DNA from: JAWLHU01 sp041690255
GTDB taxonomy: Bacteria > Bacillota > Sulfobacillia > Symbiobacteriales > Symbiobacteriaceae
DNA: 64,000 nt
Assembly: GCA_041690255.1 (NCBI GenBank)
Contig: JAWLHU010000008.1
Coordinates: 1-64,000, forward strand
Direction of reading: 5' to 3'
Shown here piece after piece: positions 8,841 to 17,657 of this stretch (its first letter is position 1; each line of letters begins with the position of its first letter). The position numbers and the translations under genes are program-made. Below the pieces are notes generated by a model. It was not told the DNA's origin. It saw only the letters and a program-made list of their open reading frames with translations, and did no database searches.

Positions 8841-11800
8841 ATGAGGCGACCCGCCAAATGGGCCGCAATGCTCGGTTTGACTATCGTGCTAGCCGGTTCG
8901 GTCGGAGGGACCGTTCCGGCTGGCTTAGCCGTGCCTTCGCAGCCCAAGCCGCTCCCGGAGATTCCAGCCGCCGTCTGGAGCGCCGTCGAGCAGGCTGTAC
9001 AGACCCAAGCCGACACCTTGGAGCTGGACCTCGTTGTCTCGGATCGCTCCGAGCTCAAGCAGGTGCGCGAGTTGGTCGAAGCGGCCGGCGGGGAACTGCT
9101 GTTGGCGGATCAGACATACGCCCAGGTCAAGTTGCCTCCGGAGCAGGTCTCCCAGGTGGCTCAGTCGATCCCTGCCCTGGCTGTGGGCCTGAACCAGGTG
9201 GTACAGGCGAGTCCAGCCGATCTGGTTCTGCCCGACCGGAGCCTGACGGCGCAGGACATGGCAGCCCTTACGCCCGTAAACTTCGACGCGAGCGGCCTTC
9301 TGCAGTTTCGTGCCACGCAGCGAGTCTCCGGTGCCGGTGTGAAGATCGCGATCATTGACTCAGGGATTGACCCCGGGCATCCTGATCTGCAGGTTACATC
9401 AGCCGGCCAGGTTAAGGTCGTTGACTGGAAGGACTTTACCAACGAAGGTAAGGTAAACCTAACCCAAACGGTCGCATGGGGTGATACGTACAGTGCTCCC
9501 GGAGGTCGGACTTACCGCCTGCCAACTCGCCCAGCAGGCAGCCAAAGTGCCCGCTTTGGCTACTGGGATGAGTCGACCGTACCCGGGCTCATCAACCGGG
9601 ACTTGGACCGGAATGGATCACCAGTTGACCGGTTTGGGGTTCTGGCGGTTGACTCCCAAGGGACGGGGCGCTTCGACCTCGTCTACGTAGATACCAATAA
9701 CGACAACAACTTCACCGATGAGCAGCCACTCCTGGTCTACAGGAGCAGTTACTCCTCTGCACGGCTCGGCCGGTTCCGCAGTGGAGCCGCTGCCCAGCGG
9801 CAACTAGCCTTTGTAGTAGCAGACCTCAACCCCGACGGAACGCAAGTCTCCTTTGGGTTTGACAGTCTGGGCCATGGGACTCAGGTGGCTGGAGTGGCTG
9901 CCGCGAGCAATCCGGCTGGCATGACCGGCGTCGCACCTGGTGCTCAGGTCATGGCACTCAAGGTAATCAACTCCCGAAACGAGGGAAGCTGGTTCGCCAT
10001 TCGCCAGGCAATCCAATACGCCGTAGACCAGGGCGCACAGATTATTAATGTCAGCCTCGGTGGGTTGCCGGTCGCCTCCGCATACGACTCCACCGCCTCG
10101 GCCTGGCTGAATCAGACCGCCATCCAGAACGACGTGCTGATTGTCCTGGCAGCAGACAACAGTGGACCCGGCCTTTCCAGCGGTGCCACCCTGGGAAGCC
10201 CTCTGGAGATTCTGTCGGTGGGTGCGTACTACTCGCCCGAGATGTGGAAGCGGGACTACGACGTTGTCGTTCCCACCGAAGGCGTCTGGTGGCGGTCCGG
10301 CATGGGTCCTCGTGCCGACGGCTCCTACCTGCCCAACCTCATCGCCCCAGGCGGTAGTCCGACTACATCGCCACACTGGCTGAGCGAGACGGGGTATACC
10401 ATTGCGTCGGGAACGAGCATCGCGACACCCCATGCCTCGGGCGGGGCTGCGCTGCTGCGGGAGGCGGCTATTCGGTATGGCCTCTCGGCGGATCACCGAA
10501 GCCTCCAGCGTGCGCTGGAGCAGGGGACCCGACGGCTGACCGGTGTGCCCTCCTACGAGCAAGGCAATGGCCTGCTCAACCTGCCGCGTACCTTTACCGA
10601 ACTGAGTTACATTCGCAAGGTACCGACCCTGGCTAGCCGCGGGGCTGCCGGTGGTGACGGTATTCTGCTCCGTTCATATCGACCGGGTAACGGCAGTATT
10701 ACCCTGGCGAACGTGACCGACCAACTGACCCGAGCGAACGTCTATAGCTCCGAGCGGTGGGTCCGGCCTGCCCTCCGGTCGGTGACCCTGCCGCCCGGCC
10801 AGGAGCGTCAATTACCCCTAGAGTTCGACCCGCCGATCCTGCCTGGTGTCCATTCAGCCTTTCTCCAGCTTGTGCACCCTGACCAGGTGGTCCCGAGTGT
10901 CATCCTGCCCGTCACCTATGTTCAACCCATCCCCCTCGATGCCAATCAGCGGTTCACCAGCACGATGGATCTGGAAGTGGCACGGAACCAACGCTACTTT
11001 GTTCAGGTGGAACCGGGCACCGAGCGGTTGACAGGGACCGCTACGGTCGCCGTTGGCAGCGATGGGCGTGCTCGCGGCACGATTCAGGTGCAACTCTTCC
11101 GTCCTGACGGGCAGATGGTCTATCGGTCAGATCCGATCGGCTCCCAGGGGAACGGCCTGAGCGCTACCTTCCTCACCCGTCAGCCTGTCTCCGGGCTCTG
11201 GGAGATTGTGATTACCGCCCTTCCCGACAAGGACGGGACCAACCTGGTAGCGGGGTACCGCCTGGAAGCCCAGGCTCCCAAGATCCCCCTTGAATTGCCC
11301 ATGCATTACGTGCTGCCCCCGGGTGAGACGGCTCAAATCACAGTCCCTGTGGTCAACCCGGGTCAGCCGATCAGAGCCCAGGTCGAGGCCTTCGGTCTGG
11401 CCAAGGCCAGCGACAGCCAGCCCTGGAAGGTGCTGCAGAAGCTCTACCAGATCGACGAATTCACCATAAAGGCGCAGGCCGGCGCAGCCCTCTTTGAAGT
11501 GCAGGACATCCTGCCTTCGGATGGCGACATTGACATTTGGCTGTACCGCTATGACAGTACGAAGGGCTGGCAACGCTACTGGTCCTCGCAAGAGCGGGAG
11601 CCCGGCCAGGAGCGCATGCTGCTCAAAAACCTGCCAGGCGGTCGGTACCAAGTCTTCGCAGTCTACAACGGCACCCCGCCGGCATCGTTGCGTTACCAGT
11701 ACCGGCGGTCCATCTTCACGGACAACTACCAGTTGGCCGCGAAAGATACCATCCGCCGTCGTGAAGCAGGACAATCCTGGTCTGTTCCCGTAACCGTCTA

Positions 11801-12257
11801 TACGCCCGAAAGTCCGGGCAGGTACCTGGGGTTCGTGATCCTGACCAACGAGGAGACCAATGAATTAGTCTATGCCTACCCTCTGGAGCTTTCCGTGGGT
11901 CAGCCGAGCATCAAGGTCGAGCCTATGGTCGCGCAATTGCGCCAGAACGTACCTGGTTCCATCACCCTCGAAGTGCGCGACGCCCTGACACACCGCCTGG
12001 TGGATGGAACTCTGAGGGTGAATGGACAGCGCTATCAGACGACCAGGGGTCGGGCTACTGTCACGGTTCGTCCTACGGGTTCGGTCCAGACCCTTCAGGT
12101 GGAGGCGGACCTCCCAGGCTACCAGTTCTACCGTGAGACGCTCCGGATTCCGGTTGGTACAGAGTGGGCCACATACCCCTTCGGTGTGGATACATCGCCG
12201 GAGGAGTCGATCTGGCGCCGCAAGGTGGAGTCGCTGCTCCCCGGCGTTGCGCCGTGA
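8841..12257 (+). CDS. large secreted subtilisin-like serine protease (S8)
   Basis: A 1138-residue secreted protease. After a signal peptide (about 1-30) comes an inhibitor-like propeptide (about 55-130). The catalytic domain has Asp173 in IIDSGIDPGHPD, His345 in GHGTQVAG and Ser526 in SGTSIATPHASG. The gap between Asp and His is about 170 residues, far more than in subtilisin, and contains a DTNNDNNFTDEQ loop that looks like an EF-hand-type calcium site. A long beta-rich C-terminal half (about 600-1138) resembles Fn3 and pre-peptidase modules. The start lies four bases after the SLH protein gene. Likely role: extracellular protein degradation or surface-protein processing. Confidence 0.92.
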   Translation: MRRPAKWAAMLGLTIVLAGSVGGTVPAGLAVPSQPKPLPEIPAAVWSAVEQAVQTQADTLELDLVVSDRSELKQVRELVEAAGGELLLADQTYAQVKLPPEQVSQVAQSIPALAVGLNQVVQASPADLVLPDRSLTAQDMAALTPVNFDASGLLQFRATQRVSGAGVKIAIIDSGIDPGHPDLQVTSAGQVKVVDWKDFTNEGKVNLTQTVAWGDTYSAPGGRTYRLPTRPAGSQSARFGYWDESTVPGLINRDLDRNGSPVDRFGVLAVDSQGTGRFDLVYVDTNNDNNFTDEQPLLVYRSSYSSARLGRFRSGAAAQRQLAFVVADLNPDGTQVSFGFDSLGHGTQVAGVAAASNPAGMTGVAPGAQVMALKVINSRNEGSWFAIRQAIQYAVDQGAQIINVSLGGLPVASAYDSTASAWLNQTAIQNDVLIVLAADNSGPGLSSGATLGSPLEILSVGAYYSPEMWKRDYDVVVPTEGVWWRSGMGPRADGSYLPNLIAPGGSPTTSPHWLSETGYTIASGTSIATPHASGGAALLREAAIRYGLSADHRSLQRALEQGTRRLTGVPSYEQGNGLLNLPRTFTELSYIRKVPTLASRGAAGGDGILLRSYRPGNGSITLANVTDQLTRANVYSSERWVRPALRSVTLPPGQERQLPLEFDPPILPGVHSAFLQLVHPDQVVPSVILPVTYVQPIPLDANQRFTSTMDLEVARNQRYFVQVEPGTERLTGTATVAVGSDGRARGTIQVQLFRPDGQMVYRSDPIGSQGNGLSATFLTRQPVSGLWEIVITALPDKDGTNLVAGYRLEAQAPKIPLELPMHYVLPPGETAQITVPVVNPGQPIRAQVEAFGLAKASDSQPWKVLQKLYQIDEFTIKAQAGAALFEVQDILPSDGDIDIWLYRYDSTKGWQRYWSSQEREPGQERMLLKNLPGGRYQVFAVYNGTPPASLRYQYRRSIFTDNYQLAAKDTIRRREAGQSWSVPVTVYTPESPGRYLGFVILTNEETNELVYAYPLELSVGQPSIKVEPMVAQLRQNVPGSITLEVRDALTHRLVDGTLRVNGQRYQTTRGRATVTVRPTGSVQTLQVEADLPGYQFYRETLRIPVGTEWATYPFGVDTSPEESIWRRKVESLLPGVAP

Positions 12258-12273
12258 GAGAGGGACGGTCAGT

Positions 12274-12648
12274 ATGAGCGATCCACTGATTCTCGTGGTC
12301 GATGACCAGGTGGGCGTTCGCAGGCTCCTACAGGAGGTTTTCCGAGAGGTTGGCTACCGGGTCGCCCTGGCGGCGAATGGGCAGGAGGCGGTTATGCAGG
12401 CCACTGCCGAAACGCCGGCACTCGCCCTGGTCGATGTGAAGATGCCGGTCATGGATGGTCTGGAGACGCTGAAGGCCCTGAAGGTCCTCGACCCCACCCT
12501 CCCTGTTATCATGATGACCGCGGTCGGCGACGGTAGGGTTGCAGAACTCATGGCTCACGGCGCCCGACACTGCATGGGTAAACCGTTCGATGTTTTTGCC
12601 TTGCGGGATATGGTCCAGCAGATACTCCAGGAGGAGGGTCGGATATGA
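12274..12648 (+). CDS. spo0F: Spo0F-type single-domain response regulator
   Basis: A 124-residue receiver domain with no output domain. Acidic pocket Asp10 and Asp11, phosphoacceptor Asp54 (LVDVKMP), Thr82 and Lys103 are all present; Asp11, Asp54 and Thr82 have the same numbers as in Bacillus Spo0F. Spo0F relays phosphate from sensor kinases to Spo0B in the sporulation phosphorelay. The gene order spo0F, aldolase, glpX, rpmE resembles Bacillus, which supports the call. ATG 12274 follows GAGAGAGGGACGGTC; the frame is open further upstream but only inside the protease gene. The end overlaps the next gene by ATGA, implying translational coupling. A chemotaxis-type CheY role is possible but less likely. 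Confidence 0.85.
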   Translation: MSDPLILVVDDQVGVRRLLQEVFREVGYRVALAANGQEAVMQATAETPALALVDVKMPVMDGLETLKALKVLDPTLPVIMMTAVGDGRVAELMAHGARHCMGKPFDVFALRDMVQQILQEEGRI

Positions 12649-13043
12649 ACGAATCATTCCTGCGTCTCCGTATGTCGGCCCACGACGCCCACTACGGCGG
12701 CAATCTTGTCGATGGTGCCCGGGTCTTGGGTCTTTTCGGCGACGCCGCCACCGAGCTTCTGATCCAGCACGATGGCGATGAAGGCCTCTTTGTCGCCTAC
12801 GACAAGGTCGAGTTTAAGGCTCCGGTATATGCGGGGGACTACCTGGAGGTTCGGGCTCGCATTACCCGGGTGGGCAATACCTCCCGTACCATGGAGTTCG
12901 AGGCCTACAAAGTGATCGCAGCCGATCCGACCCCCGAGCAGCCCTCCAGGGCCACCGTATTGGCTGAGCCGCTCCTGGTCGTCCGGGCCAGCGGTACCTG
13001 CGTCACACCGAAGCAATTTCAGCGCGGCAGCCAGGAGGCATAG
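12645..13043 (+). CDS. kal: 3-aminobutyryl-CoA ammonia-lyase (hot-dog fold)
   Basis: A 132-residue hot-dog fold protein. The pairing with kce directly downstream, and motifs such as SAHDAHYGGNLVDGAR and VEFKAPVYAGDYLEVRA, point to Kal, which removes ammonia from 3-aminobutyryl-CoA to give crotonyl-CoA in lysine fermentation. It overlaps spo0F by four bases and ends two bases before kce, so all three are probably one transcript. The other lysine-fermentation genes (kamA, kamDE, kdd, atoDA) are not in this window. A generic thioesterase is the alternative if the pairing were ignored. Confidence 0.85.
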   Translation: MNESFLRLRMSAHDAHYGGNLVDGARVLGLFGDAATELLIQHDGDEGLFVAYDKVEFKAPVYAGDYLEVRARITRVGNTSRTMEFEAYKVIAADPTPEQPSRATVLAEPLLVVRASGTCVTPKQFQRGSQEA

Positions 13044-13045
13044 CC

Positions 13046-13870
13046 ATGGAGAAGCTGGTGATTACCGTCGCGCTCGATGGCGCCGAGGTGACCCGCGAGC
13101 AGAACCCCCACCTGCCGATCACGGCGGAGGAGATTGCGGCCGATGCCGAGCGGTGCCGGAACGCCGGCGCAGCCCTGATCCACGTTCACGGCCGCTACCC
13201 TGACGGGACCGCGACACAGGATGCAACCGTCTACGCCGACATCCTTCAGGCCGTTCACCAGCGGACCGATGTGATCGTGCAGGTCTCCACCGGCGGAGCG
13301 GTCTGGATGAGCGCTCAGGAGCGTCTGGCCCCGGTCCTGCTCAAGCCCGAGATGGCCTCTCTCACGACGGGTACCGTCAACTTTGGTACCGAGGTCTTCA
13401 TGAACTCACCCGCCATGATCGAGGAGTTTGCCAGGACAATCGTCGCCAACGGCGTCGTGCCGGAGATCGAATGCTTTGACCTGGGGCATATCGACAACGC
13501 ACTGGCCCTGGTCAAGAGGGGAATTCTCAGCCTGCCGCTCCACTTTGACTTCGTCATGGGCGTGCCTGGCGGTATTGCCCCGACCATTCGCAACCTTGTC
13601 CATATGAGCGAGTCGATTCCAGCCGGCTGCACCTGGTCGGTGGCGGGGATTGGGCGGGCCCAGTTGCCCCTGGCCACGACGGCTATCATGCTCGGTGGGC
13701 ATGTTCGGGTAGGCCTGGAGGATAACATCTACTACAGCAAGGGCGTGCTGGCATCTAACGAGATGCTTGTCGCCCGAGTCGTACGGCTTGCGCGCGAACT
13801 CGGGCGCGAAATCGCCACCCCCGATGAGGCAAGAAGGATATTACGCGTCCCTGATCGAAACCCTAACTGA
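13046..13870 (+). CDS. kce: 3-keto-5-aminohexanoate cleavage enzyme (BKACE family)
   Basis: A 274-residue TIM-barrel enzyme of the DUF849/BKACE family. With acetyl-CoA it splits 3-keto-5-aminohexanoate into acetoacetate and 3-aminobutyryl-CoA, the substrate of Kal next door. The zinc ligands His46 and His48 (LIHVHG) fall at the same positions as in the characterised clostridial enzyme, and the conserved ECFDLGHI, MGVPGG and VGLEDNIYYSKG segments are present. GGAGGCATAGCC precedes the ATG. The neighbour strongly supports this member of a family that has several substrates. Confidence 0.9.
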   Translation: MEKLVITVALDGAEVTREQNPHLPITAEEIAADAERCRNAGAALIHVHGRYPDGTATQDATVYADILQAVHQRTDVIVQVSTGGAVWMSAQERLAPVLLKPEMASLTTGTVNFGTEVFMNSPAMIEEFARTIVANGVVPEIECFDLGHIDNALALVKRGILSLPLHFDFVMGVPGGIAPTIRNLVHMSESIPAGCTWSVAGIGRAQLPLATTAIMLGGHVRVGLEDNIYYSKGVLASNEMLVARVVRLARELGREIATPDEARRILRVPDRNPN

Positions 13871-13924
13871 CAAACATTAGCTAAAACATGCATGTTGTCC
13901 GTGGTCAGAAGGGGGTGAAGGCCC

Positions 13925-14563
13925 GTGCTCATATCTGCCTGTACGACCTTTGCAGTTCGCTGCCCGCACTGCGGGAAGTTGGAGACGACTCATCTCTCAC
14001 GCTTCGCCCTGGGGCGAGGGGGATCGGTCAAGGTGAACTGCTCCTGCGGTCACCATCAACTGACGGTCGGAATCCGGCAAGGTCAGGTCTGGCTTCAGGT
14101 CCCCTGCTATCTGTGCGATGGGGTTCACTTTCTCTACTTCACCCCGGACGCATTCTGGCACGAGGAACTGAAGCAGATCCCCTGCGCGGAGACCGAGCTA
14201 CAGCTTGGGGTTTTTGGCGGAGAGAGTGCGGTTACCAGCTACGCCCGCCCGGGCAGTAGCGAACTGGAACGCCTTTTGGAAGATGCCGCCTTCGATGACT
14301 ACTTCGATGAACCGGTGATCATGTACCAGACGCTCAGCGTGATCCACGGGTTGAGCGAGGCGGGGAACCTGACCTGTACTTGTGGCAATCAGGAGATCTC
14401 CGTCGATATCTTCCCCGACCGGCTGGAGCTGTCATGTCCGGAGTGTGGCCGCCACAGGGGTGTCTCAGCCACCACGGAGGAGGATCTGAACCACGTTCAG
14501 CGTCTCACCCATATCCAGGTGGGCGATGATACGCCTAACCGACGCAAGGGGCACAAGAAATAA
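13925..14563 (+). CDS. zinc-ribbon hypothetical protein
   Basis: A 212-residue soluble protein of unknown function. It contains several paired cysteines: CPHC (about residues 13-16), CSCG (about 39-42), CYLC (about 61-64), CTCG (about 154-157) and CPEC (about 171-174), consistent with two or more zinc ribbons. The tail is basic (RRKGHKK). The GTG start follows AGGGGGTGAAG. It lies between kce and the aldolase gene, where related genomes often carry a similar conserved protein, so a housekeeping role is possible; this is inference. A clear terminator follows. Confidence 0.75.
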   Translation: MLISACTTFAVRCPHCGKLETTHLSRFALGRGGSVKVNCSCGHHQLTVGIRQGQVWLQVPCYLCDGVHFLYFTPDAFWHEELKQIPCAETELQLGVFGGESAVTSYARPGSSELERLLEDAAFDDYFDEPVIMYQTLSVIHGLSEAGNLTCTCGNQEISVDIFPDRLELSCPECGRHRGVSATTEEDLNHVQRLTHIQVGDDTPNRRKGHKK

Positions 14564-14574
14564 AGGCGCAGAGA

Positions 14575-14605
14575 TGGCCGGGGTAATCCACCCCGGCCAC
14601 TTTTA
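14575..14605 (+). terminator. intrinsic terminator after the zinc-ribbon gene
   Basis: TGGCCGGGGT (14575-14584) pairs with ACCCCGGCCA (14590-14599) around AATCC and is followed by CTTTTAG. Confidence 0.85.
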
Positions 14606-14667
14606 GTGTTGCCAATCCTGTGGTAACCTTGTTTGGGAATGATCGAGACCCTGAGAGGAGCATTTTC

Positions 14668-15318
14668 ATGAAGTTTTTCATTGACACCGCGAACGTAGAC
14701 GAGATTCGTGAAGTCGCCTCCTGGGGCGTATTGGCGGGCGTGACGACCAACCCCTCCCTGGTGGCGAAGGAGGGCCGTGATTTCAAGCAGGTACTGACCG
14801 AGATCCTCGAATTGGTCGATGGCCCGGTCAGCGCCGAGGTGATCAGCCTGCAGGCTGACGAGATGGTGGCCGAGGCGAAGCAGTACTACGAGATGCACAC
14901 GAACGTTGTGATCAAGCTACCCATGACGAGCGAGGGCCTGAAGGCTTGTGCCAGGTTGAGCAGCATGGGCGTGAAGACCAACCTGACCTTGATCTTCACC
15001 CCGAACCAGGCGCTTCTCTGCGCCCGGGCCGGTGCCTCCTTCGTCTCCCCGTTCGTCGGCCGGCTGGATGACATCTCGACCGATGGGATCAAGCTGATCA
15101 GTGACATCTCGGAGATCTTTGCCATTCACGGCATTGACACCGAAATCATCTCGGCTTCGATCCGCACGCCCGGCCAGGTGGTCGATTCGGCCAAGGCCGG
15201 CGCCCACATTGCCACGATTCCATACAAGGTCTTCCAGCAGATGCTCAAGCACCCGCTGACCGACTCGGGAATTGAGCGGTTCCTCAAGGACTGGGAGGCT
15301 GCTAAGGGCAAGGTGTAA
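14668..15318 (+). CDS. fsa: fructose-6-phosphate aldolase / transaldolase-like (TalC/FSA)
   Basis: A 216-residue class I aldolase of the small transaldolase family. It cleaves or forms fructose 6-phosphate from dihydroxyacetone and glyceraldehyde 3-phosphate, or transfers the dihydroxyacetone unit. The Schiff-base lysine is Lys83 in VVIKLP; Asp6 (FIDTAN) and the TTNPSL and NLTLIF segments are conserved. GAGAGGAG lies 8 bases before ATG 14668; the frame is open to 14620 without such a site. It is flanked by its own terminators, and its place between spo0F and glpX matches Bacillus ywjH. Confidence 0.93.
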   Translation: MKFFIDTANVDEIREVASWGVLAGVTTNPSLVAKEGRDFKQVLTEILELVDGPVSAEVISLQADEMVAEAKQYYEMHTNVVIKLPMTSEGLKACARLSSMGVKTNLTLIFTPNQALLCARAGASFVSPFVGRLDDISTDGIKLISDISEIFAIHGIDTEIISASIRTPGQVVDSAKAGAHIATIPYKVFQQMLKHPLTDSGIERFLKDWEAAKGKV

Positions 15319-15334
15319 GGGGTAACCCCTGCGA

Positions 15335-15364
15335 GTGGCCTGGCGTGATCGCCGGGCCACTTTT
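15335..15364 (+). terminator. intrinsic terminator after fsa
   Basis: GTGGCCTGGCG (15335-15345) pairs with CGCCGGGCCAC (15350-15360) with one G-U pair around TGAT, followed by TTTTGCG. Confidence 0.85.
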
Positions 15365-15478
15365 GCGACCGGCCCGCGATAGAGAACGTCAATCGCGGAA
15401 CCACAGAGAATCTATAACCGTAATGTGTAATTCCAGCGGTAGAATGGGGGTAGGACCCCACGCGAGGAGGAAGCACTG

Positions 15479-16456
15479 TTGGAGCGGGAGTTGGCAATGG
15501 AACTGGTCCGCGTAACGGAGGCCGCCGCCCTGTCTTGCGCCCGGTGGATGGGCCGCGGGGACAAGAACAAGGCGGATCAGTTGGCGGTGGACGCCATGCG
15601 CGCCGGTTTTGACACCGTCAATATCGATGGCGTCGTCGTTATTGGTGAGGGCGAAATGGACGAAGCGCCCATGCTCTACATTGGCGAGACGGTAGGCGCC
15701 GGTGGTATTGCTGTTGACGTAGCCGTTGACCCGCTCGAAGGGACCAACCTGGTGGCCAAGGGCCTGAACGGCTCGATTGCGGTGGTGGCGGTTGCACCAC
15801 GCGGCCATCTGCTTCACGCTCCGGACATGTACATGGAGAAGATTGCGGTTGGGCCATCAGCCAAGGGATGCATTGATCTCACCGCCTCCATTACTGCCAA
15901 TCTGAAGTGGGTGGCTCGGGCCAAGGGTAAGAGCGTCAGTGATCTTACCGTCGTGATCCTGGACCGCGACCGCCACAGGACGATGATACAGGAGTGCCGT
16001 GAGGCTGGCGCGCGAATCAAGTTGATCAGCGACGGCGACGTGGCCCCCGCGGTGGCTGCCGCAATCGATGAGACAGGCGTGGACATTCTGCTTGGTATCG
16101 GTGGTGCGCCGGAGGGTGTTCTTGCAGCCGCAGCGCTGAAGTGTCTGGGCGGTGACATGCAAGCTCGGCTGAAGCCCGAGAACGAGCAGGAGTATGAGCG
16201 GTGCAAGGCGATGGGGATCAGTAACCCTGACCAGGTCCTGAAACTTGAGGACCTGGTGAAGGGCGAGGAGGTCTTCTTTGCAGCCACCGGCATAACCGAT
16301 GGAGATCTGCTCCGTGGCGTCCGCTACTCGGGACACAACGGGGCCCGGACCCATTCAATTGCTCTGCGGGGCACCACTGGGACCGTCCGGTTCATTGAAG
16401 CGGTGCATCGCCTTGACCGGAAACCAGCCTGGTATCAGGGCCAGGCGAGACGGTAG
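15479..16456 (+). CDS. glpX: class II fructose-1,6-bisphosphatase
   Basis: A 325-residue GlpX-type phosphatase that removes the 1-phosphate from fructose 1,6-bisphosphate in gluconeogenesis. It belongs to the Li+-sensitive phosphatase fold. The metal-binding signatures IGEGEMDEAPML and VDPLEGTNL, GIGGAPEGVLAAAAL and the C-terminal GVRYSGHNGARTHS segment are all present. The TTG start follows GAGGAGG at the right distance. Length is normal for the family. It follows fsa, as in Bacillus where ywjI (glpX) neighbours ywjH. Confidence 0.95.
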   Translation: MERELAMELVRVTEAAALSCARWMGRGDKNKADQLAVDAMRAGFDTVNIDGVVVIGEGEMDEAPMLYIGETVGAGGIAVDVAVDPLEGTNLVAKGLNGSIAVVAVAPRGHLLHAPDMYMEKIAVGPSAKGCIDLTASITANLKWVARAKGKSVSDLTVVILDRDRHRTMIQECREAGARIKLISDGDVAPAVAAAIDETGVDILLGIGGAPEGVLAAAALKCLGGDMQARLKPENEQEYERCKAMGISNPDQVLKLEDLVKGEEVFFAATGITDGDLLRGVRYSGHNGARTHSIALRGTTGTVRFIEAVHRLDRKPAWYQGQARR

Positions 16457-16507
16457 GGCAGGGGCCGACATAACGCGGACCAGCGCGGCATACTCCTTTC
16501 CTCAGAG

Positions 16508-17350
16508 ATGCATGGGGGTGGACAGGAGTTGGAGCCGACGCTGGTCCGGCGCATTGTGGCAGGGGTACTTGCCCTCTGCCTTGTCCTGGGTGCAGGTGTA
16601 TGGGGATGGTGGCGAAGCGTCTCGCAACAGACCAGACGGGTCGACCTGCCCGCAGAGGGTGGGATCCTGGCGACGGGCGAGACGACCGAGGAGGTCGCAG
16701 GTAATGGCGAGGCAGGAGCGGCGCTGGCGCCCGCTCACGCCACGGAGGGCCGCCGTGCCATGGCGATGGCAGCCCCCTCTCGCGGCGGAGCAGTCTCGCG
16801 TGAGGCACCGGTTCACAGTGTCAGGCCCCAGGAGAATCTCTTTCGCATAGCCAAGGCCTACGGTGTAAGCGTTGACATGATCAAACAGGCCAATGGCCTT
16901 ACATCCGACCTGATTCTGGTTGGGCAGTCTCTCGTGATCCCTGGTGGAACACCGCCGGTTAGCGGCGTTGCCTTGGGAACGCCTTATGCGTGGCCCGTGG
17001 TCGCTCCCGTCAGCTCTTACTTCGGTCCCCGCTGGGGGCGGATCCACAAGGGTATTGATCTCGCAGCCAACCATGGCGATGAGATACACGCCAGCCGAGG
17101 GGGGGAGGTCCTCCTGGCAGGTGAGGTAAGCGGATACGGTCAGACGGTGGTTATCGAGCACGCCGATGGCAGTCGCACCCTCTACGGGCATTGCTCCAGG
17201 CTCCTGGTCAAGCCAGGCCAGCGGGTGAAGCAGGGGGAGGTAATCGCACTCGTCGGGTCGACGGGCCAGTCAACGGGCCCACATTTGCACTTTGAGATAA
17301 TCTTGAACGACCAGCCGATCAACCCCTTGCCGTTACTACCTCAACGATAG
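16508..17350 (+). CDS. LysM and M23 metallopeptidase, secreted or membrane-anchored
   Basis: A 280-residue protein with an N-terminal membrane anchor or uncleaved signal (about 13-35) and a variable linker. One LysM domain follows (about 100-145; VHSVRPQENLFRIAKAYG), then a C-terminal M23 endopeptidase domain (about 165-275). The zinc motifs HKGIDLA and HLHFE are intact, so it is probably an active peptidoglycan hydrolase. The start is uncertain: ATG 16508 has only a poor ribosome site, and a TTG at 16529 abuts an AGGAG too closely. It occupies the place where rho would lie between glpX and rpmE in Bacillus. Confidence 0.88.
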   Translation: MHGGGQELEPTLVRRIVAGVLALCLVLGAGVWGWWRSVSQQTRRVDLPAEGGILATGETTEEVAGNGEAGAALAPAHATEGRRAMAMAAPSRGGAVSREAPVHSVRPQENLFRIAKAYGVSVDMIKQANGLTSDLILVGQSLVIPGGTPPVSGVALGTPYAWPVVAPVSSYFGPRWGRIHKGIDLAANHGDEIHASRGGEVLLAGEVSGYGQTVVIEHADGSRTLYGHCSRLLVKPGQRVKQGEVIALVGSTGQSTGPHLHFEIILNDQPINPLPLLPQR

Positions 17351-17436
17351 GGAGCCCCCCCGAAATCGCGACGTCCGTAGGATTGGTTAACCTCGCGCAA
17401 AAACTGTCCACGAAGGTTTCCACACCTCCTGTTAAC

Positions 17437-17454
17437 TTATCCACAATATCCACA
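17437..17454 (+). promoter_or_regulatory. tandem DnaA-box-like sequences
   Basis: TTATCCACA (17437-17445) is an exact consensus DnaA box, and ATATCCACA (17446-17454), one mismatch away, follows at once in the same direction. Partial matches (TGTCCACG, TTTCCACA) lie just upstream. Possible DnaA binding; chance is less likely because of the tandem arrangement. Confidence 0.5.
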
Positions 17455-17624
17455 GAGGCCTGTTGGTAAATATTCATGCAACATGCTACCTTGTTCGACA
17501 GGCGGAAAGGATCACGCGTTATCTGCGCGCAACATTTCCTCGATAGAAGCGGGGCGCGTGGTGCACAAAAACACCAGCGGCTCGAAATATGTCGAAGACG
17601 AACGGTTATGCCGAAACGAACACC

Positions 17625-17657
17625 CCCCGGGGAGGTCCTTACTCCCCGGGGATTTTG
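17625..17657 (+). terminator. strong hairpin terminator, plus strand
   Basis: CCCCGGGGAG (17625-17634) pairs perfectly with CTCCCCGGGG (17642-17651) and is followed by ATTTTG on the plus strand. On the minus strand, downstream of the penicillin-acylase gene, no good T-tract follows, so it fits a plus-strand transcript better. Confidence 0.7.
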
